This document shows, piece after piece, positions 25,783 through 35,601 of a stretch of 64,000 nt of DNA (the first letter of the stretch is position 1; each line of letters opens with the position of its first letter). The DNA comes from Cytophagaceae bacterium ABcell3. Lineage in GTDB: Bacteria > Bacteroidota > Bacteroidia > Cytophagales > Cytophagaceae. The stretch covers positions 496,001 to 560,000 of the forward strand of contig CP133159.1 in assembly GCA_030913385.1 (NCBI GenBank), read 5' to 3'. The translations under genes were made by a program, and so were the position numbers. Under the pieces are notes generated by a model. The model worked only from the letters and a program-made list of their open reading frames with translations, did not search any database and had not been told where the DNA came from.

Positions 25783-28590
25783 ATGGAACAGGAAAAAAAA
25801 TTGTTTTTAATTGATGCAATGGCGTTGATATACCGTGCGCATTTTGCATTCAGTAAGAACCCCCGTATAACTTCTACTGGCATCAACACAAGTGCTATTT
25901 TTGGATTTACCAATTCATTGCTTGAGGTTTTATTTAAAGAAAAGCCTAGTCATATTGGAGTGGCAATAGATACGGCGGCTCCCACTTTCAGGCATGAAAA
26001 CTTTAAAGAGTATAAAGCCAATCGTCAGGAGCAACCCGAAGATATCTCTATAGCCATTCCATACGTGAAAAAACTCTTGGATTGCTTTAACATTCCTTTG
26101 CTTGGTATAGATGGATATGAAGCCGATGATGTCATAGGGACTTTATCTAAAATGGCTTGTAAGGAGGGTTTTCAGGTATATATGATGACCATGGACAAAG
26201 ATTATTGTCAGCTTGTGAATGACTGCGTATTTCTATATAAACCATCTTATATGGGCAATGGGGTAGAGGTATATGATGTAAACCGGGTTTTAGAAAGGTT
26301 TAATGTAGAAAAAGTTGATCAGGTAAGGGATATTTTAGGCCTTCAGGGCGACGCTAGTGACAACATACCTGGAATACCGGGTGTAGGGGAGAAAACCGCA
26401 CAGAAGCTTATAAAGGAGTTTGGAAATGTGGAAAATTTGATTGACAATGCAGAATCCTTAAAAGGTAAGTTGAAAGAAAGGATTATAGAGCATGGCGCTC
26501 AAGGTGTTTTGTCCAAAGAACTTGCCACCATCTATACAGAAGTACCTGTTACATTTGATGAAGAGGTTTTTCGGTATAAAGGGCCAGACGAAGAAAAAGT
26601 GGGTGCTTTTTGCGATGAGTTGGAATTTCGTACCCTTCGAAAAAGGATACTAGGTGATGGAGGAGAAACGGAAAAAAAACCGGTTAGGTCTACTAAGTCC
26701 GAAGGTAATCAGATGTCTTTGTTTGCTGATACTGCCGAAGAAACTAAAACGGAAGAGGAAGTAGTAACAGCTAAAGATACCATTGATACGGTTGTCCATG
26801 ATTACCATTTAATGGATACCCCTGAACTTCAAGAGCAGCTTTTGGAGTATTTGCTATTGCAGAAAGAAGTCAGTTTTGATACAGAGACTACTGGACTTGA
26901 GGCTTATGAGGCGGAGATGATCGGAATCGCCTTTTCATACCGCGCACAAGAAGCTTACTATGTACCAGTGCCTTTGGAGAGAGATCAGGCCAAGCAGGTT
27001 ATTGATAGGTTTAAGCCATTTTTTGAAAACAAAGAAATTGTGAAAATTGGCCAGAACCTAAAGTATGACCTTATTGTCTTGGAAAAATATGGAGTTCACG
27101 TGGCTGGGACTTTGTTTGATACTATGTTGGCCCATTACCTGATCGAACCTGACATGAGGCACAGTATGGATTTGTTGGCTGAAGCTTATCTTAACTATGT
27201 CCCTGTTTCAATAGAATCTTTGATAGGAAAGAAAGGCGTGAGGCAGAAGAACATGAAGGATATACCGGTAGACAAAGTTGCTGCCTATGCTGCTGAGGAT
27301 GCTGATATTACCTTTTGTCTCAAACAACAGTTGGAACCCTTGTTGAAAGAGCAAGGTACTAGGAAGCTTTTTGATGAGGTTGAAATTCCTTTGCTTTCTG
27401 TATTGGCAGAAATGGAATGTGCCGGTGTAAAAATTGACAAAGACGCATTAAAAGAATTTTCTGAAGTCTTGGAAAAAGAAGTTTCTGCCATTGAAAAGTT
27501 GATCTATGAAGAGGCTGGGGCAGAGTTTAACATAGCTTCTCCAAAGCAACTTGGAGAGATACTTTTCGACAAGTTAAAAATTGATCCTAAAGCAAAAAAG
27601 ACCAAGAAGTCAGGTCAGTATGCCACAGGCGAGGAGGTACTTTCTAAACTGGCAGAAGAGCATACCATTGCACGTCAAATTTTAGAATACCGTGAGCTTC
27701 AAAAGTTGAAGAGCACTTATGTAGATGCGCTTCCGCTGTTGATCAGTCCGCGCGATGGAAGGATTCATACATCTTACAACCAGGCAGTGGCCGCTACCGG
27801 ACGTTTGAGCTCTACCAACCCTAACTTGCAGAACATTCCTATTAGGACAGACAGGGGTAGGGAAATAAGAAAAGCTTTTGTGCCAAGAAATGATGATTTT
27901 TTGATACTTGCGGCTGACTACTCTCAGATAGAACTGCGAATTATGGCTTCCTTTAGTAAAGAAGCCAATATGGTGGAAGCTTTTAGGCAAGGAAGGGATA
28001 TTCATACGACGACAGCAAGTAAAGTGTACAAAGTCTCTCAGGAAGAGGTTACTTCTGAAATGCGTCGGAAAGCTAAAATGGTCAACTTTGGTATTATATA
28101 CGGCATTTCTCCTTTTGGTCTTTCACAGCGTTTGAACATACCAAGGAAAGAGGCTGCTGATATTATCGATGCTTACTTTACGGAATTTCCTGCCATAAAA
28201 TCGTATATGGATGAGGTGGTAAATTTTGCCCGTGAACATCAATATGTTGAAACGATCTTGGGCAGAAGACGGTATTTGCGTGATATTAACTCTCGTAACA
28301 TGACTATGAGGGGCTATGCAGAAAGGAACGCGATCAATGCACCTATTCAGGGAAGTGCGGCAGATATGATCAAAGTAGCCATGGTCAATATCCATGAATG
28401 GCTGAAGAAAGAAAAGCTACAATCTAAAATGGTCATGCAAGTGCATGATGAACTTGTCTTTGACGTATATAAAGATGAAGTGGATTATGTAAAGCAGAAG
28501 GTGGAATATTTTATGCAAAATGCCATTAGCATGGAAGTACCCTTAGAAGTGGGTATGGGTGTAGGAGATAATTGGTTAAAAGCACATTAA
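25783..28590 (+). CDS. polA: DNA polymerase I
   Basis: The 935-residue protein has all three domains. The 5' nuclease (FEN) domain spans about residues 1-290, with LFLIDAMALIYRAHFAF and GDASDNIPGIPGVGEKTA. The 3'-5' proofreading domain is about 330-520, with active-site FDTETTGLE and YAAEDADITF, so it looks active. The family A polymerase domain carries DYSQIELRIMASFS (motif A), RRKAKMVNFGIIYGISPFGL (motif B) and MVMQVHDELVFDV (motif C). Pol I fills gaps in excision repair and removes Okazaki primers. It converges on serS and the two share a bidirectional terminator. Confidence 0.97.
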   Translation: MEQEKKLFLIDAMALIYRAHFAFSKNPRITSTGINTSAIFGFTNSLLEVLFKEKPSHIGVAIDTAAPTFRHENFKEYKANRQEQPEDISIAIPYVKKLLDCFNIPLLGIDGYEADDVIGTLSKMACKEGFQVYMMTMDKDYCQLVNDCVFLYKPSYMGNGVEVYDVNRVLERFNVEKVDQVRDILGLQGDASDNIPGIPGVGEKTAQKLIKEFGNVENLIDNAESLKGKLKERIIEHGAQGVLSKELATIYTEVPVTFDEEVFRYKGPDEEKVGAFCDELEFRTLRKRILGDGGETEKKPVRSTKSEGNQMSLFADTAEETKTEEEVVTAKDTIDTVVHDYHLMDTPELQEQLLEYLLLQKEVSFDTETTGLEAYEAEMIGIAFSYRAQEAYYVPVPLERDQAKQVIDRFKPFFENKEIVKIGQNLKYDLIVLEKYGVHVAGTLFDTMLAHYLIEPDMRHSMDLLAEAYLNYVPVSIESLIGKKGVRQKNMKDIPVDKVAAYAAEDADITFCLKQQLEPLLKEQGTRKLFDEVEIPLLSVLAEMECAGVKIDKDALKEFSEVLEKEVSAIEKLIYEEAGAEFNIASPKQLGEILFDKLKIDPKAKKTKKSGQYATGEEVLSKLAEEHTIARQILEYRELQKLKSTYVDALPLLISPRDGRIHTSYNQAVAATGRLSSTNPNLQNIPIRTDRGREIRKAFVPRNDDFLILAADYSQIELRIMASFSKEANMVEAFRQGRDIHTTTASKVYKVSQEEVTSEMRRKAKMVNFGIIYGISPFGLSQRLNIPRKEAADIIDAYFTEFPAIKSYMDEVVNFAREHQYVETILGRRRYLRDINSRNMTMRGYAERNAINAPIQGSAADMIKVAMVNIHEWLKKEKLQSKMVMQVHDELVFDVYKDEVDYVKQKVEYFMQNAISMEVPLEVGMGVGDNWLKAH

Positions 28591-28663
28591 GAAGAGGGAA
28601 AAGAGAACAATAAATGAGTTGAGAGTAACTTTTTTCTTAATTTATCGGCTCAACAGATTTAAG

Positions 28664-28692
28664 AAAAAAAGGCGGTATAACCGCCTTTTTTT
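28664..28692. terminator. Bidirectional terminator between polA and serS
   Basis: GGCGGT-ATA-ACCGCC with seven A before and seven T after, so it can end transcription from both convergent genes. Confidence 0.92.
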
Positions 28693-29959
28693 ATATTTTA
28701 TCAAATCCTGTATAAGGAACCAATACCTCAGGAATTTTAATTCCGTCCGGAGTTTGGTTGTTTTCTAGTAGAGCAGCTACAATTCTTGGCAGTGCGAGCG
28801 CACTTCCATTTAAGGTATGCAATAGCTTAGTTTTACCTTCAGATTTATATCTAAGTTTCAAACGATTTGACTGATAAGTCTCAAAATTACTTACAGAGCT
28901 TACTTCCAGCCACCTTTTTTGTGCGGCGGAGTAAACTTCAAAATCAAATGTAAGGGCAGAAGTAAAACTTAAATCTCCTCCACAAAGTCTTAATATCCTA
29001 TAAGGCAGGTTTAGGCTTTTCAGTAAACCTTGTACATGGTTTTTCATTTCTTCAAGAACTTCGTACGACTTTTCCGGAAGGGTGATCTGTACAATTTCCA
29101 CTTTGTCAAATTGATGCAAACGGTTTAACCCTCTAACATCTGCGCCCCATGAACCAGCTTCACGGCGAAAGCATGGTGTATGCCCTGCATGTTTAACGGG
29201 AAGATCATTTTCTTTCAAAATCACATCGCGGTACATGTTGGTAATAGGAACTTCAGCCGTAGGTATTAAATATTGATTATCAGCCTCCATGTGGTACATT
29301 TGGCCATCCTTGTCAGGTAGTTGACCAGTTCCAAAACCAGAATCTGGGTTTATGACAACAGGCGCTTGTATTTCTACATAACCAGCTTCTTCTGCCTTAT
29401 CCAAGCAATAGCTGATAATGGCCCTTTGTAATCTTGCACCTTTACCTTTATAAAAAGGGAAACCGGCGCCACTCACTTTATTTCCTAGCTCAAAATCTAT
29501 GATATCGTATTTTTTGATAAGATCCCAATGAGGCAATGCACCTTCAGAAAGTTCTGGGAGATTTTCTACTTGAAATTCAGTGACATTATCTTCTGCACTT
29601 TTGCCTGCTGGAACTGATTCATGGGGTAGGTTTGGCAAAAGTACCAATAGTTCATGAAGTTCTGTTTCGTAAGTGTTCAGCTTATCGCCTAGCGTTTTGG
29701 CCTTATTTTTTAATTCTGTTGTTTCTTGCTTAATCTTTTCAGCTTCATCTTTTTTTCCTTCCTTCATCAGAAGGCCTATTTTTTTGGAAATTGACTTAGA
29801 GTTAGCAAGAACAGCATCCAACTCATGTTGGGTTTCTCTGCGCTGTTTATCAACTTCTATGACTTTTTGAGTGATTTCTTCGGCTTGCTGGAAATTTTTT
29901 TTCCGTAGGCCTGCTAAAACTGCTGCGGTATTTTCTTTTATTTCAGAGACTAATAACAT
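28691..29959 (-). CDS. serS: Seryl-tRNA synthetase
   Basis: The 422-residue protein is a class II synthetase of normal length. The N-terminal antiparallel coiled-coil arm that clamps the tRNA(Ser) variable arm spans about residues 28-105. Motif 2 is FRREAGSWGADVRGLNRLHQF near residue 265, and motif 3 is NGSALALPRIVAALLENNQ near 385. It charges tRNA(Ser), and tRNA(Sec) where present. It converges on polA and is divergent from rho across a 383-bp gap. Confidence 0.97.
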   Translation of the reverse strand: MLLVSEIKENTAAVLAGLRKKNFQQAEEITQKVIEVDKQRRETQHELDAVLANSKSISKKIGLLMKEGKKDEAEKIKQETTELKNKAKTLGDKLNTYETELHELLVLLPNLPHESVPAGKSAEDNVTEFQVENLPELSEGALPHWDLIKKYDIIDFELGNKVSGAGFPFYKGKGARLQRAIISYCLDKAEEAGYVEIQAPVVINPDSGFGTGQLPDKDGQMYHMEADNQYLIPTAEVPITNMYRDVILKENDLPVKHAGHTPCFRREAGSWGADVRGLNRLHQFDKVEIVQITLPEKSYEVLEEMKNHVQGLLKSLNLPYRILRLCGGDLSFTSALTFDFEVYSAAQKRWLEVSSVSNFETYQSNRLKLRYKSEGKTKLLHTLNGSALALPRIVAALLENNQTPDGIKIPEVLVPYTGFDKI

Positions 29960-30342
29960 AATATATGATCTTCAGATAATGGTGCAAAATTATATTTTTT
30001 CGAAACAAATACCGTTATTTTTTAAAAATAGGACTAAAACAAATGAATTTTTTTAGTTAAAAAAAGATTATGCCTACATATAAAACATCAAAGGTTTTAA
30101 TCCGTAATAGAAACAGATGTTGACAAATTAAATTTAAAATTTGTTTCTTATAAATACTTGATTTAATATTGCATTACCAATAACAATTTTTGAGCTTAAT
30201 CTAAACAAGTTCATTTCTTTTTAGTTTTAAACATAACCTTACTGAAATCAAATTTTAATCTTATCGGGGCGTAAGATCATTGCGTCGTGTATTTTATTTT
30301 TAAATCCGGAAGATTTATAGTAATACTATTATATATTCATTT
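29960..30342. other. Divergent serS-rho intergenic region
   Basis: The 383-bp AT-rich gap has no gene. It must contain promoters for serS and rho, and leaves a long potential rho leader. A weak hairpin, CAAATT/AATTTG near 30124-30142, is visible. No riboswitch was recognised. Confidence 0.6.
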
Positions 30343-31932
30343 ATGTATAACATTGAAGAATTAGAAGTGCGGCTATTATCCGAGCTGAAGGAGATAGCTG
30401 AGGAAATGGGGATTGATAATTATAAAAAGTTACAGAAGAAAGATCTTATTTATAAGATACTCGATCAGCAGGCTGTGATGCCAGAGAGCCAAATCCCAGA
30501 GAAAAAAACCAGAACAGCTACAAAAGCACGCCAAGAGGTTACCCAAGAAGCAGGCGAAGAAAGAGTTAGGAGACCGCGGGTGAAAAGGGTGAATGTAAAA
30601 CAAATGGATCCTTCTGATGCAGATATCTTGGCTGCTGAAAATGGTAATGGAGACGAAGACATCAAACCTAAGGCAAAAGAGAAAGAAAAGGAAAACCCAA
30701 CCAGTAAAGAACCTACTGGCGAGAAGGAGCAGAAAGAAATCAGGGAAGCATCATCGGGGTCAAGTAGGGGGCGTCGCAATTCTTCATCCGCACAGCAAAA
30801 TGCAAGCATTCGTGAATTTGATGGTATTATAGTTAACTCAGGTGTTCTGGAAATTATGCAGGATGGATACGGTTTCCTTCGCTCTGCAGATTATAATTTC
30901 CTCGCCAGCCCTGATGATATTTATGTTTCTCCTTCTCAAATCAAGTTATTTAACTTAAAAACCGGAGATACAGTAAAAGGGCAGATAAGACCTCCAAAAG
31001 AAGGAGAAAAATATTTCGCCTTGTTAAGGGTTGAAAGTGTTAACGGAAAGACTACAGAAGAAATTCGTGACCGCATACCTTTTGAATACCTTACCCCACT
31101 TTTCCCTAATGAAAGATTAAACTTAAGCACACGCAACAATCAACTTTCTACCCGTATACTGGATCTTTTTGCCCCTATAGGTAAAGGTCAAAGAGGTATG
31201 ATTGTAGCCCAGCCAAAGACTGGTAAAACAGTTCTTCTGAAAGAAATTGCCAACGCAATTGCAGAAAATCATCCAGAAGTTCATTTAATGATCCTTTTGA
31301 TCGATGAGAGACCGGAAGAAGTAACTGATATGGCCAGAAATGTTAAGGCTGAAGTTATCTCATCTACTTTTGATGAAACAGCAGACAGACATGTGAAGAT
31401 TGCCAGCATTGTTTTGGAAAAAGCAAAAAGAATGGTAGAGTGTGGACATGATGTTGTTGTCCTGCTAGACTCTATTACCAGGCTTGCCAGGGCTTATAAC
31501 ACAGTTGTACCTTCTTCAGGAAAAATACTTTCTGGTGGTGTTGATGCCAATGCCTTGCATAAACCTAAAAGGTTTTTCGGAGCGGCTAGAAATGTCGAGC
31601 ATGGAGGTTCATTGACTATTATAGCCACTGCCCTTATTGAAACCGGTTCTAAAATGGACGAGGTTATCTTTGAAGAATTTAAGGGTACTGGTAACATGGA
31701 GCTTCAACTAGATAGAAAACTTTCTAACAAGAGGGTTTACCCTGCTATCGACGTTCCTGCTTCTGGTACTAGAAGAGAAGACCTGTTGATGGACAAAGAC
31801 GAGCTTTCAAGAGTTTGGATCCTCAGAAAGTTTATGTCAGATATGACATCTATGGAAGCTATGGAATTTTTGATAGACAGAATGAAAAACACCAAAGACA
31901 ATTCAGAGTTTTTGGTTTCCATGAACAATTAA
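30343..31932 (+). CDS. rho: Transcription termination factor Rho
   Basis: The 529-residue protein is Rho. An N-terminal helical RNA-binding subdomain ([18 protein letters not shown]) comes first. A charged, low-complexity insertion at about residues 45-155, rich in Lys, Glu and Arg, follows. The cold-shock-like RNA-binding domain ([30 protein letters not shown]) precedes the RecA-type ATPase with Walker A AQPKTGKT, the Q-loop region [14 protein letters not shown] and the R-loop [17 protein letters not shown]. The length is about 110 residues over the E. coli protein because of the insertion, which I believe is typical of Bacteroidota. Rho terminates untranslated transcripts and usually autoregulates. 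A strong intrinsic terminator follows. Confidence 0.97.
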   Translation: MYNIEELEVRLLSELKEIAEEMGIDNYKKLQKKDLIYKILDQQAVMPESQIPEKKTRTATKARQEVTQEAGEERVRRPRVKRVNVKQMDPSDADILAAENGNGDEDIKPKAKEKEKENPTSKEPTGEKEQKEIREASSGSSRGRRNSSSAQQNASIREFDGIIVNSGVLEIMQDGYGFLRSADYNFLASPDDIYVSPSQIKLFNLKTGDTVKGQIRPPKEGEKYFALLRVESVNGKTTEEIRDRIPFEYLTPLFPNERLNLSTRNNQLSTRILDLFAPIGKGQRGMIVAQPKTGKTVLLKEIANAIAENHPEVHLMILLIDERPEEVTDMARNVKAEVISSTFDETADRHVKIASIVLEKAKRMVECGHDVVVLLDSITRLARAYNTVVPSSGKILSGGVDANALHKPKRFFGAARNVEHGGSLTIIATALIETGSKMDEVIFEEFKGTGNMELQLDRKLSNKRVYPAIDVPASGTRREDLLMDKDELSRVWILRKFMSDMTSMEAMEFLIDRMKNTKDNSEFLVSMNN

Positions 31933-31960
31933 ATGAGCATAAACTTATAATAGTATACAA

Positions 31961-31989
31961 AAGGAGCAGAGAGATTTGCTCCTTTTTTT
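31961..31989 (+). terminator. Terminator after rho
   Basis: AAGGAGCA pairs with TGCTCCTT around an 8-base loop and is followed by a run of T. Confidence 0.9.
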
Positions 31990-32017
31990 GGTATCAAATT
32001 TTCTTGTTCTAGAAAGG

Positions 32018-32232
32018 TGATATGTTTAATAATAGCTTCTGAAGAAGCAACCTTTGTTACAGGGAGTTTGTACAAAGTTGAGGGTGAAATGACATACAGG
32101 CTTGGTAGGTGAAAAAGCTTGCGACGAAGTTAAGGAATACCCTAAAGATAAACTCATACTTAAGAATGAAGTAAAGCCAGAGCAGACGTACACTGTTCAA
32201 AAAAATTTTTTCGGGCCCTCCGGCCCTTTTTT
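32018..32232 (+). pseudogene. Decayed duplicate of the SDR gene 3' end with its terminator
   Basis: This segment aligns base-by-base with 33814-34010, the last codons of the intact SDR gene plus its terminator. Readable fragments are ASEEATFVTGSLYKVEGEM, then after a 5-bp deletion GLVGEKACDEVKEYPKDK and NEVKPEQTYTV. The original TAA stop is CAA here. No start or upstream portion remains. It is a partial copy of the nearby gene that has lost its frame. Confidence 0.88.
32213..32232 (+). terminator. Terminator hairpin of the SDR remnant
   Basis: GGGCC-CTCC-GGCCC followed by six T. It corresponds to the terminator of the intact SDR gene. Confidence 0.8.
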
Positions 32233-32289
32233 ATTATTAATGAATTGTATCGGTTTTATATTCTAAAATGAGACATCTGGAAACTTTCA

Positions 32290-32895
32290 TTAATCTTGTA
32301 TAACTTCTTTAAGTCTTTCTTTAGCTTCTGATTCGCTACCTTTTTCTGGTTTATTTTCATTATTATTTATAATTTCATATGTATCAATGTTTTCAATAAT
32401 TCGCTTTATTTCCATACGGCTTTTTTCAGTTACTATTTGTTGTCTTTGGTTAAGTTCTAAAGTATCATTGTAATTTAGCTCTCTTCCCAATTTTTCCATC
32501 CAATCATTTACTTTTGGAGGAAAACCTCCTGCAATAGCATTGCTCCTTTTTTCTTCAATTAGAGTAATGTAAAAGTCATTTTCCATTAAAAAGTACCCTG
32601 AAAAAGTAGAAGGTATGCTATCTCTAGTGAGCAGTTTATGTTTATGCCAGATTACATAAGTTTCTGAGTCAGGGACTTTTTTACCTTTTCGTGAAGTATA
32701 ACCTTCTTGAAAATGATCAAATGCTATTTCCTCATAACTTTTAGGATATAAGGCATATTTTTGAATCCATTGTTTAACAGAATTTTCAGCTTTTTCCTGT
32801 TTTTCTTCCAATTCTTTTATCTCTTCTTCTGATAAGAAACTTATACAGCTCGTGTTTATAAGGAGTAATGCGATGAAAATAATGGAAGGTTTCAT
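32290..32895 (-). CDS. Hypothetical lipoprotein, 201 residues
   Basis: I do not recognise a family. The protein has a lipoprotein signal ending LLINTSC (Cys17), then a charged helical stretch (EEEIKELEEKQEKAENSVKQ at about 23-42) and a beta-containing middle (FSGYFLMENDFYITLIEE). The last 40 residues are rich in Lys, Glu and Asn. It is located between the SDR remnant and the intact SDR gene, transcribed opposite to both. Confidence 0.65.
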   Translation of the reverse strand: MKPSIIFIALLLINTSCISFLSEEEIKELEEKQEKAENSVKQWIQKYALYPKSYEEIAFDHFQEGYTSRKGKKVPDSETYVIWHKHKLLTRDSIPSTFSGYFLMENDFYITLIEEKRSNAIAGGFPPKVNDWMEKLGRELNYNDTLELNQRQQIVTEKSRMEIKRIIENIDTYEIINNNENKPEKGSESEAKERLKEVIQD

Positions 32896-33125
32896 AAAGT
32901 GTTTAGGTTTTATAAAATCAATATACCATATTTTTAATATTAATCCATTTAGTATAATATAGCTTTATCAAGCAGCACTTTATGTTTTGCTCTTATACTT
33001 TTCTGTTCTGCAGTTCATGTTCGCTTTTCCTTTATAACCATCAAAAGGAATGCCCTTACTGCATATATAAACATATATCTATCTCACAGGGTAATTTTTA
33101 TAAAGGATAGAAAATATAGGAAAGT

Positions 33126-33986
33126 ATGAGATTTGAAGGAAAAGTGGCTATTGTTACAGGAGGTGCTACAGGTATTGGTGAGGCGGTTGCTAAAAAGATC
33201 GCTTCTGAAGGTGGTAAAATTATTATAGTAGGTCTGTCTGATGACCCTGTTAAGGAAGTTGTTGATGAAATTAGAGAGGATTATAAGGCAGAAGCTATTG
33301 GGTTGATCAAAGACCTTGGAAATAAAAAAGAGGCTAAAGAAGTTGTAGAAGCAGCCATAGACAGGTTTGGCAAGTTAGATGTGTTAATTTCTAATGCGAG
33401 TATATTGCCAGAATACAGTCCGTTGGCAGCGTATGAGGACGAGAATTTTGAAAACTTGATCCACGCTAATATCAGAAGTACTTATTATACCATTAAGGCA
33501 GCTCTGCCGGAATTGAGAAAGTCTAAAGGAAGCATAGTAGCATCTGGCTCTGTGGCTGGTATAGATGGCTTGCCACAGTCAGCTTCTTATGCAGGAACAA
33601 AAGCTTTTATACATGCATTTGTTAAATCTGTAGCGGTGGAAGAAGGCCCTAATGGCATACGTGCCAATGTGGTTTGCCCAGGACCAATAACTACAGAAAT
33701 GACTAGCCCAGAAAAAGGTGCTATGAATGAAGAGTTAAATAAACAAATGAAGAACGGCACTGTTTTCGGACGCAAGGGAACGGCAGAAGAAGCGGCTAAT
33801 GTGTATGCTTTTCTAGCTTCTGAAGAAGCTACTTTTGTTACAGGTAGTTTGTACAAAGTCGATGGTGCCATGACTCTAACTACTGGCTTGGTAGGCGAAA
33901 AAGCTTCCGACGAAGTTAAAGAGAACCCAAAAGGTAAACTCATGCTAAAGCATGAAGTAGAGCCAGAGCAGACGTACACAGTTTAA
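33126..33986 (+). CDS. Short-chain dehydrogenase/reductase
   Basis: The 286-residue protein is a classical SDR. The cofactor loop is VTGGATGIGEAV (TGxxxGxG) at about residues 10-21. SNAS at about 90 replaces the usual NNAG. The catalytic Ser lies in VASGSVAG and the Tyr/Lys pair in YAGTK near residue 156. RANVVCPGPITTEM is the usual PG motif. A C-terminal extension of about 40 residues (GLVGEKASDEVKENPKGK onward) is unusual for the family. Its substrate cannot be assigned. A degraded copy of its 3' end sits 1.8 kb upstream. Confidence 0.9.
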   Translation: MRFEGKVAIVTGGATGIGEAVAKKIASEGGKIIIVGLSDDPVKEVVDEIREDYKAEAIGLIKDLGNKKEAKEVVEAAIDRFGKLDVLISNASILPEYSPLAAYEDENFENLIHANIRSTYYTIKAALPELRKSKGSIVASGSVAGIDGLPQSASYAGTKAFIHAFVKSVAVEEGPNGIRANVVCPGPITTEMTSPEKGAMNEELNKQMKNGTVFGRKGTAEEAANVYAFLASEEATFVTGSLYKVDGAMTLTTGLVGEKASDEVKENPKGKLMLKHEVEPEQTYTV

Positions 33987-33995
33987 AAAATTTTC

Positions 33996-34013
33996 GGGGC
34001 CTTCGGCCCCTAT
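33996..34013 (+). terminator. Terminator after the SDR gene
   Basis: GGGGCC-TTC-GGCCCC hairpin, T-poor downstream; it sits between the convergent SDR and PorP/SprF genes. Confidence 0.75.
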
Positions 34014-34901
34014 TTATTTTGCTATTAAAAAATTTAATGCCAGTTCAATGGTGTTTGCTGGAATATTTACTGATTGGGCTTGAGAAACCATATATGAAAA
34101 GGTAAGGTTAAAGTTTCCTGAAAATAAATCTATATCTTCTAAACCTACTAAGAATACATAACCTTGATGAAGTCTGTACATAGTGCCAGCAGATAACTTG
34201 TCCTGCATTATAAATACAAGGCCGGAATTTATGGAATAGTAGTTTTGACTCGCTAAAGTAATAGCTGCCATTGGCATAATTTTTAATTGATGGTTGAGCG
34301 TAAAGGTGTAATCACCAGTGAAGAGATAGTGGCGGAAGAGTGTAGTTTCCTCATCAATGGGTCTTAGGGTAGCATTGGGAAAGTCATTAATAGAAGCGCC
34401 AAAGTGAAAATTGTCACCGTAAAGCCATAAACCAGTATTTCCGGTAAAAGAAATATCACTGCCACTAACGCCTGCGGTAGAGCTTCTATAATTATAACTT
34501 ACAAAACCTAAAGATGTGCCTGCGGATATAAACGTATTTTCTGATAGTTCTAAATGAAAAGCGTAATTCAAATAGCTGCGAGACCTTCTAAAGTATTCTC
34601 CTTCTTTATCTCCAAAAAGGGTAAGACCTAAAACATGCTTTTGGCCGTTCTCAGATACATTTACGTTGGCATTCGCGCTGGTGTAATAAGTATTGACTTG
34701 AGAAAAGACCCCCGTTAGCGTTCTGTAACCAGAATGAATGCCTAGATTGGTGTTTGCTCCAATACTAGCTGGGTTTATTAAAGGATAATTTTTATAAAAT
34801 AAATTGAACTTGTCTGCATAATCTGAAAAATGCTGCGCATGTCCATAATGGTTTATGAGCCATAACTTTAAAAACAGTAAGAATAGGGTGTTTTTTAGCA
34901 T
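34014..34901 (-). CDS. PorP/SprF-family outer-membrane protein (copy 1)
   Basis: The 295-residue protein has a signal peptide (ending NHYGHAQ, about residue 22) and then FSDYADKFNLFYKNYPLINPASIGA, the N-terminal hallmark of PorP/SprF proteins. Beta-barrel strands continue to the C-terminal ALNFLIAK. PorP/SprF proteins sit in the outer membrane, and type B T9SS substrates are known to attach to such partners, often encoded next door. Here the gene is divergent (115 bp) from an ECF sigma factor operon that encodes a type B substrate, which suggests a joint system. It converges on the SDR gene. Confidence 0.85.
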   Translation of the reverse strand: MLKNTLFLLFLKLWLINHYGHAQHFSDYADKFNLFYKNYPLINPASIGANTNLGIHSGYRTLTGVFSQVNTYYTSANANVNVSENGQKHVLGLTLFGDKEGEYFRRSRSYLNYAFHLELSENTFISAGTSLGFVSYNYRSSTAGVSGSDISFTGNTGLWLYGDNFHFGASINDFPNATLRPIDEETTLFRHYLFTGDYTFTLNHQLKIMPMAAITLASQNYYSINSGLVFIMQDKLSAGTMYRLHQGYVFLVGLEDIDLFSGNFNLTFSYMVSQAQSVNIPANTIELALNFLIAK

Positions 34902-35016
34902 TTATCGACCTCAGTATCTGTAAAATTTAAAATTTTACATAAATAATGCAATTCATTTTGAAAAGAAATAATAAATTATTGTTTACAACAAAGCTTTCTG
35001 AATGTATTGAAGGAAA

Positions 35017-35601
35017 GTGCTAGAGGAAATGCAAAACACTGATGGAAAAGAAATAATTGACGCTATTAAGTCGGGCAATAATCAGTTTGTATTGGCTAGG
35101 TTATATAAAACTGTTCTTCCCAATGTACTTAATTATATAATCAAAAACAGTGGGGACGAGGAGGAGGCTAAGGATATTTTTCAGGACGCTGTTTTGGTGT
35201 TTTATAATCAAGTAAAAATGGGAAAGTTCAATGAGAAATATGAAATAGGTGGATTTATCTTTACTGTTGCCAAGAATCTTTGGATTAATCGGGCAAAAAG
35301 AAAGAGTCGGATGTCGAGGATGTTAGCTGATACAGATGTGTTTGATGACAATAATGTTTTAAAAGATCTGATAACCAAAGAAAAATCTTCGGCCATTTCT
35401 GAAATGCTGGGAAAAATTGATAAAGATTGTAGAAAACTTCTGAGGTATTCCACTTATGAAAAATTGAGCATGAAAGAGATTTGTGCAAAGATGGGTTTTT
35501 CAAGTGAAAATGTTGCCAAAACCTATAATTATAGGTGCAAGCAGAAGCTGGTAAAGCTGGTAAAGAATAACCAAAGTGTAATGGAATTATTTAGATCATG
35601 A
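35017..35601 (+). CDS. ECF-type RNA polymerase sigma factor
   Basis: The 194-residue protein has sigma region 2 at about 20-90 (DEEEAKDIFQDAVLVFYNQV, then GGFIFTVAKNLWINRAKR) and region 4 at about 125-185 (LLRYSTYEKLSMKEICAKMG with a helix-turn-helix SSENVAKTYNYRCKQKL). It lacks other domains, so it is an extracytoplasmic-function sigma factor. The GTG at 35017 is the assigned start; ATG at 35029 is an alternative. Its TGA overlaps the ATG of the next gene (ATGA), showing translational coupling to its likely anti-sigma partner. It may activate this locus and possibly other surface genes. Confidence 0.9.
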   Translation: MLEEMQNTDGKEIIDAIKSGNNQFVLARLYKTVLPNVLNYIIKNSGDEEEAKDIFQDAVLVFYNQVKMGKFNEKYEIGGFIFTVAKNLWINRAKRKSRMSRMLADTDVFDDNNVLKDLITKEKSSAISEMLGKIDKDCRKLLRYSTYEKLSMKEICAKMGFSSENVAKTYNYRCKQKLVKLVKNNQSVMELFRS

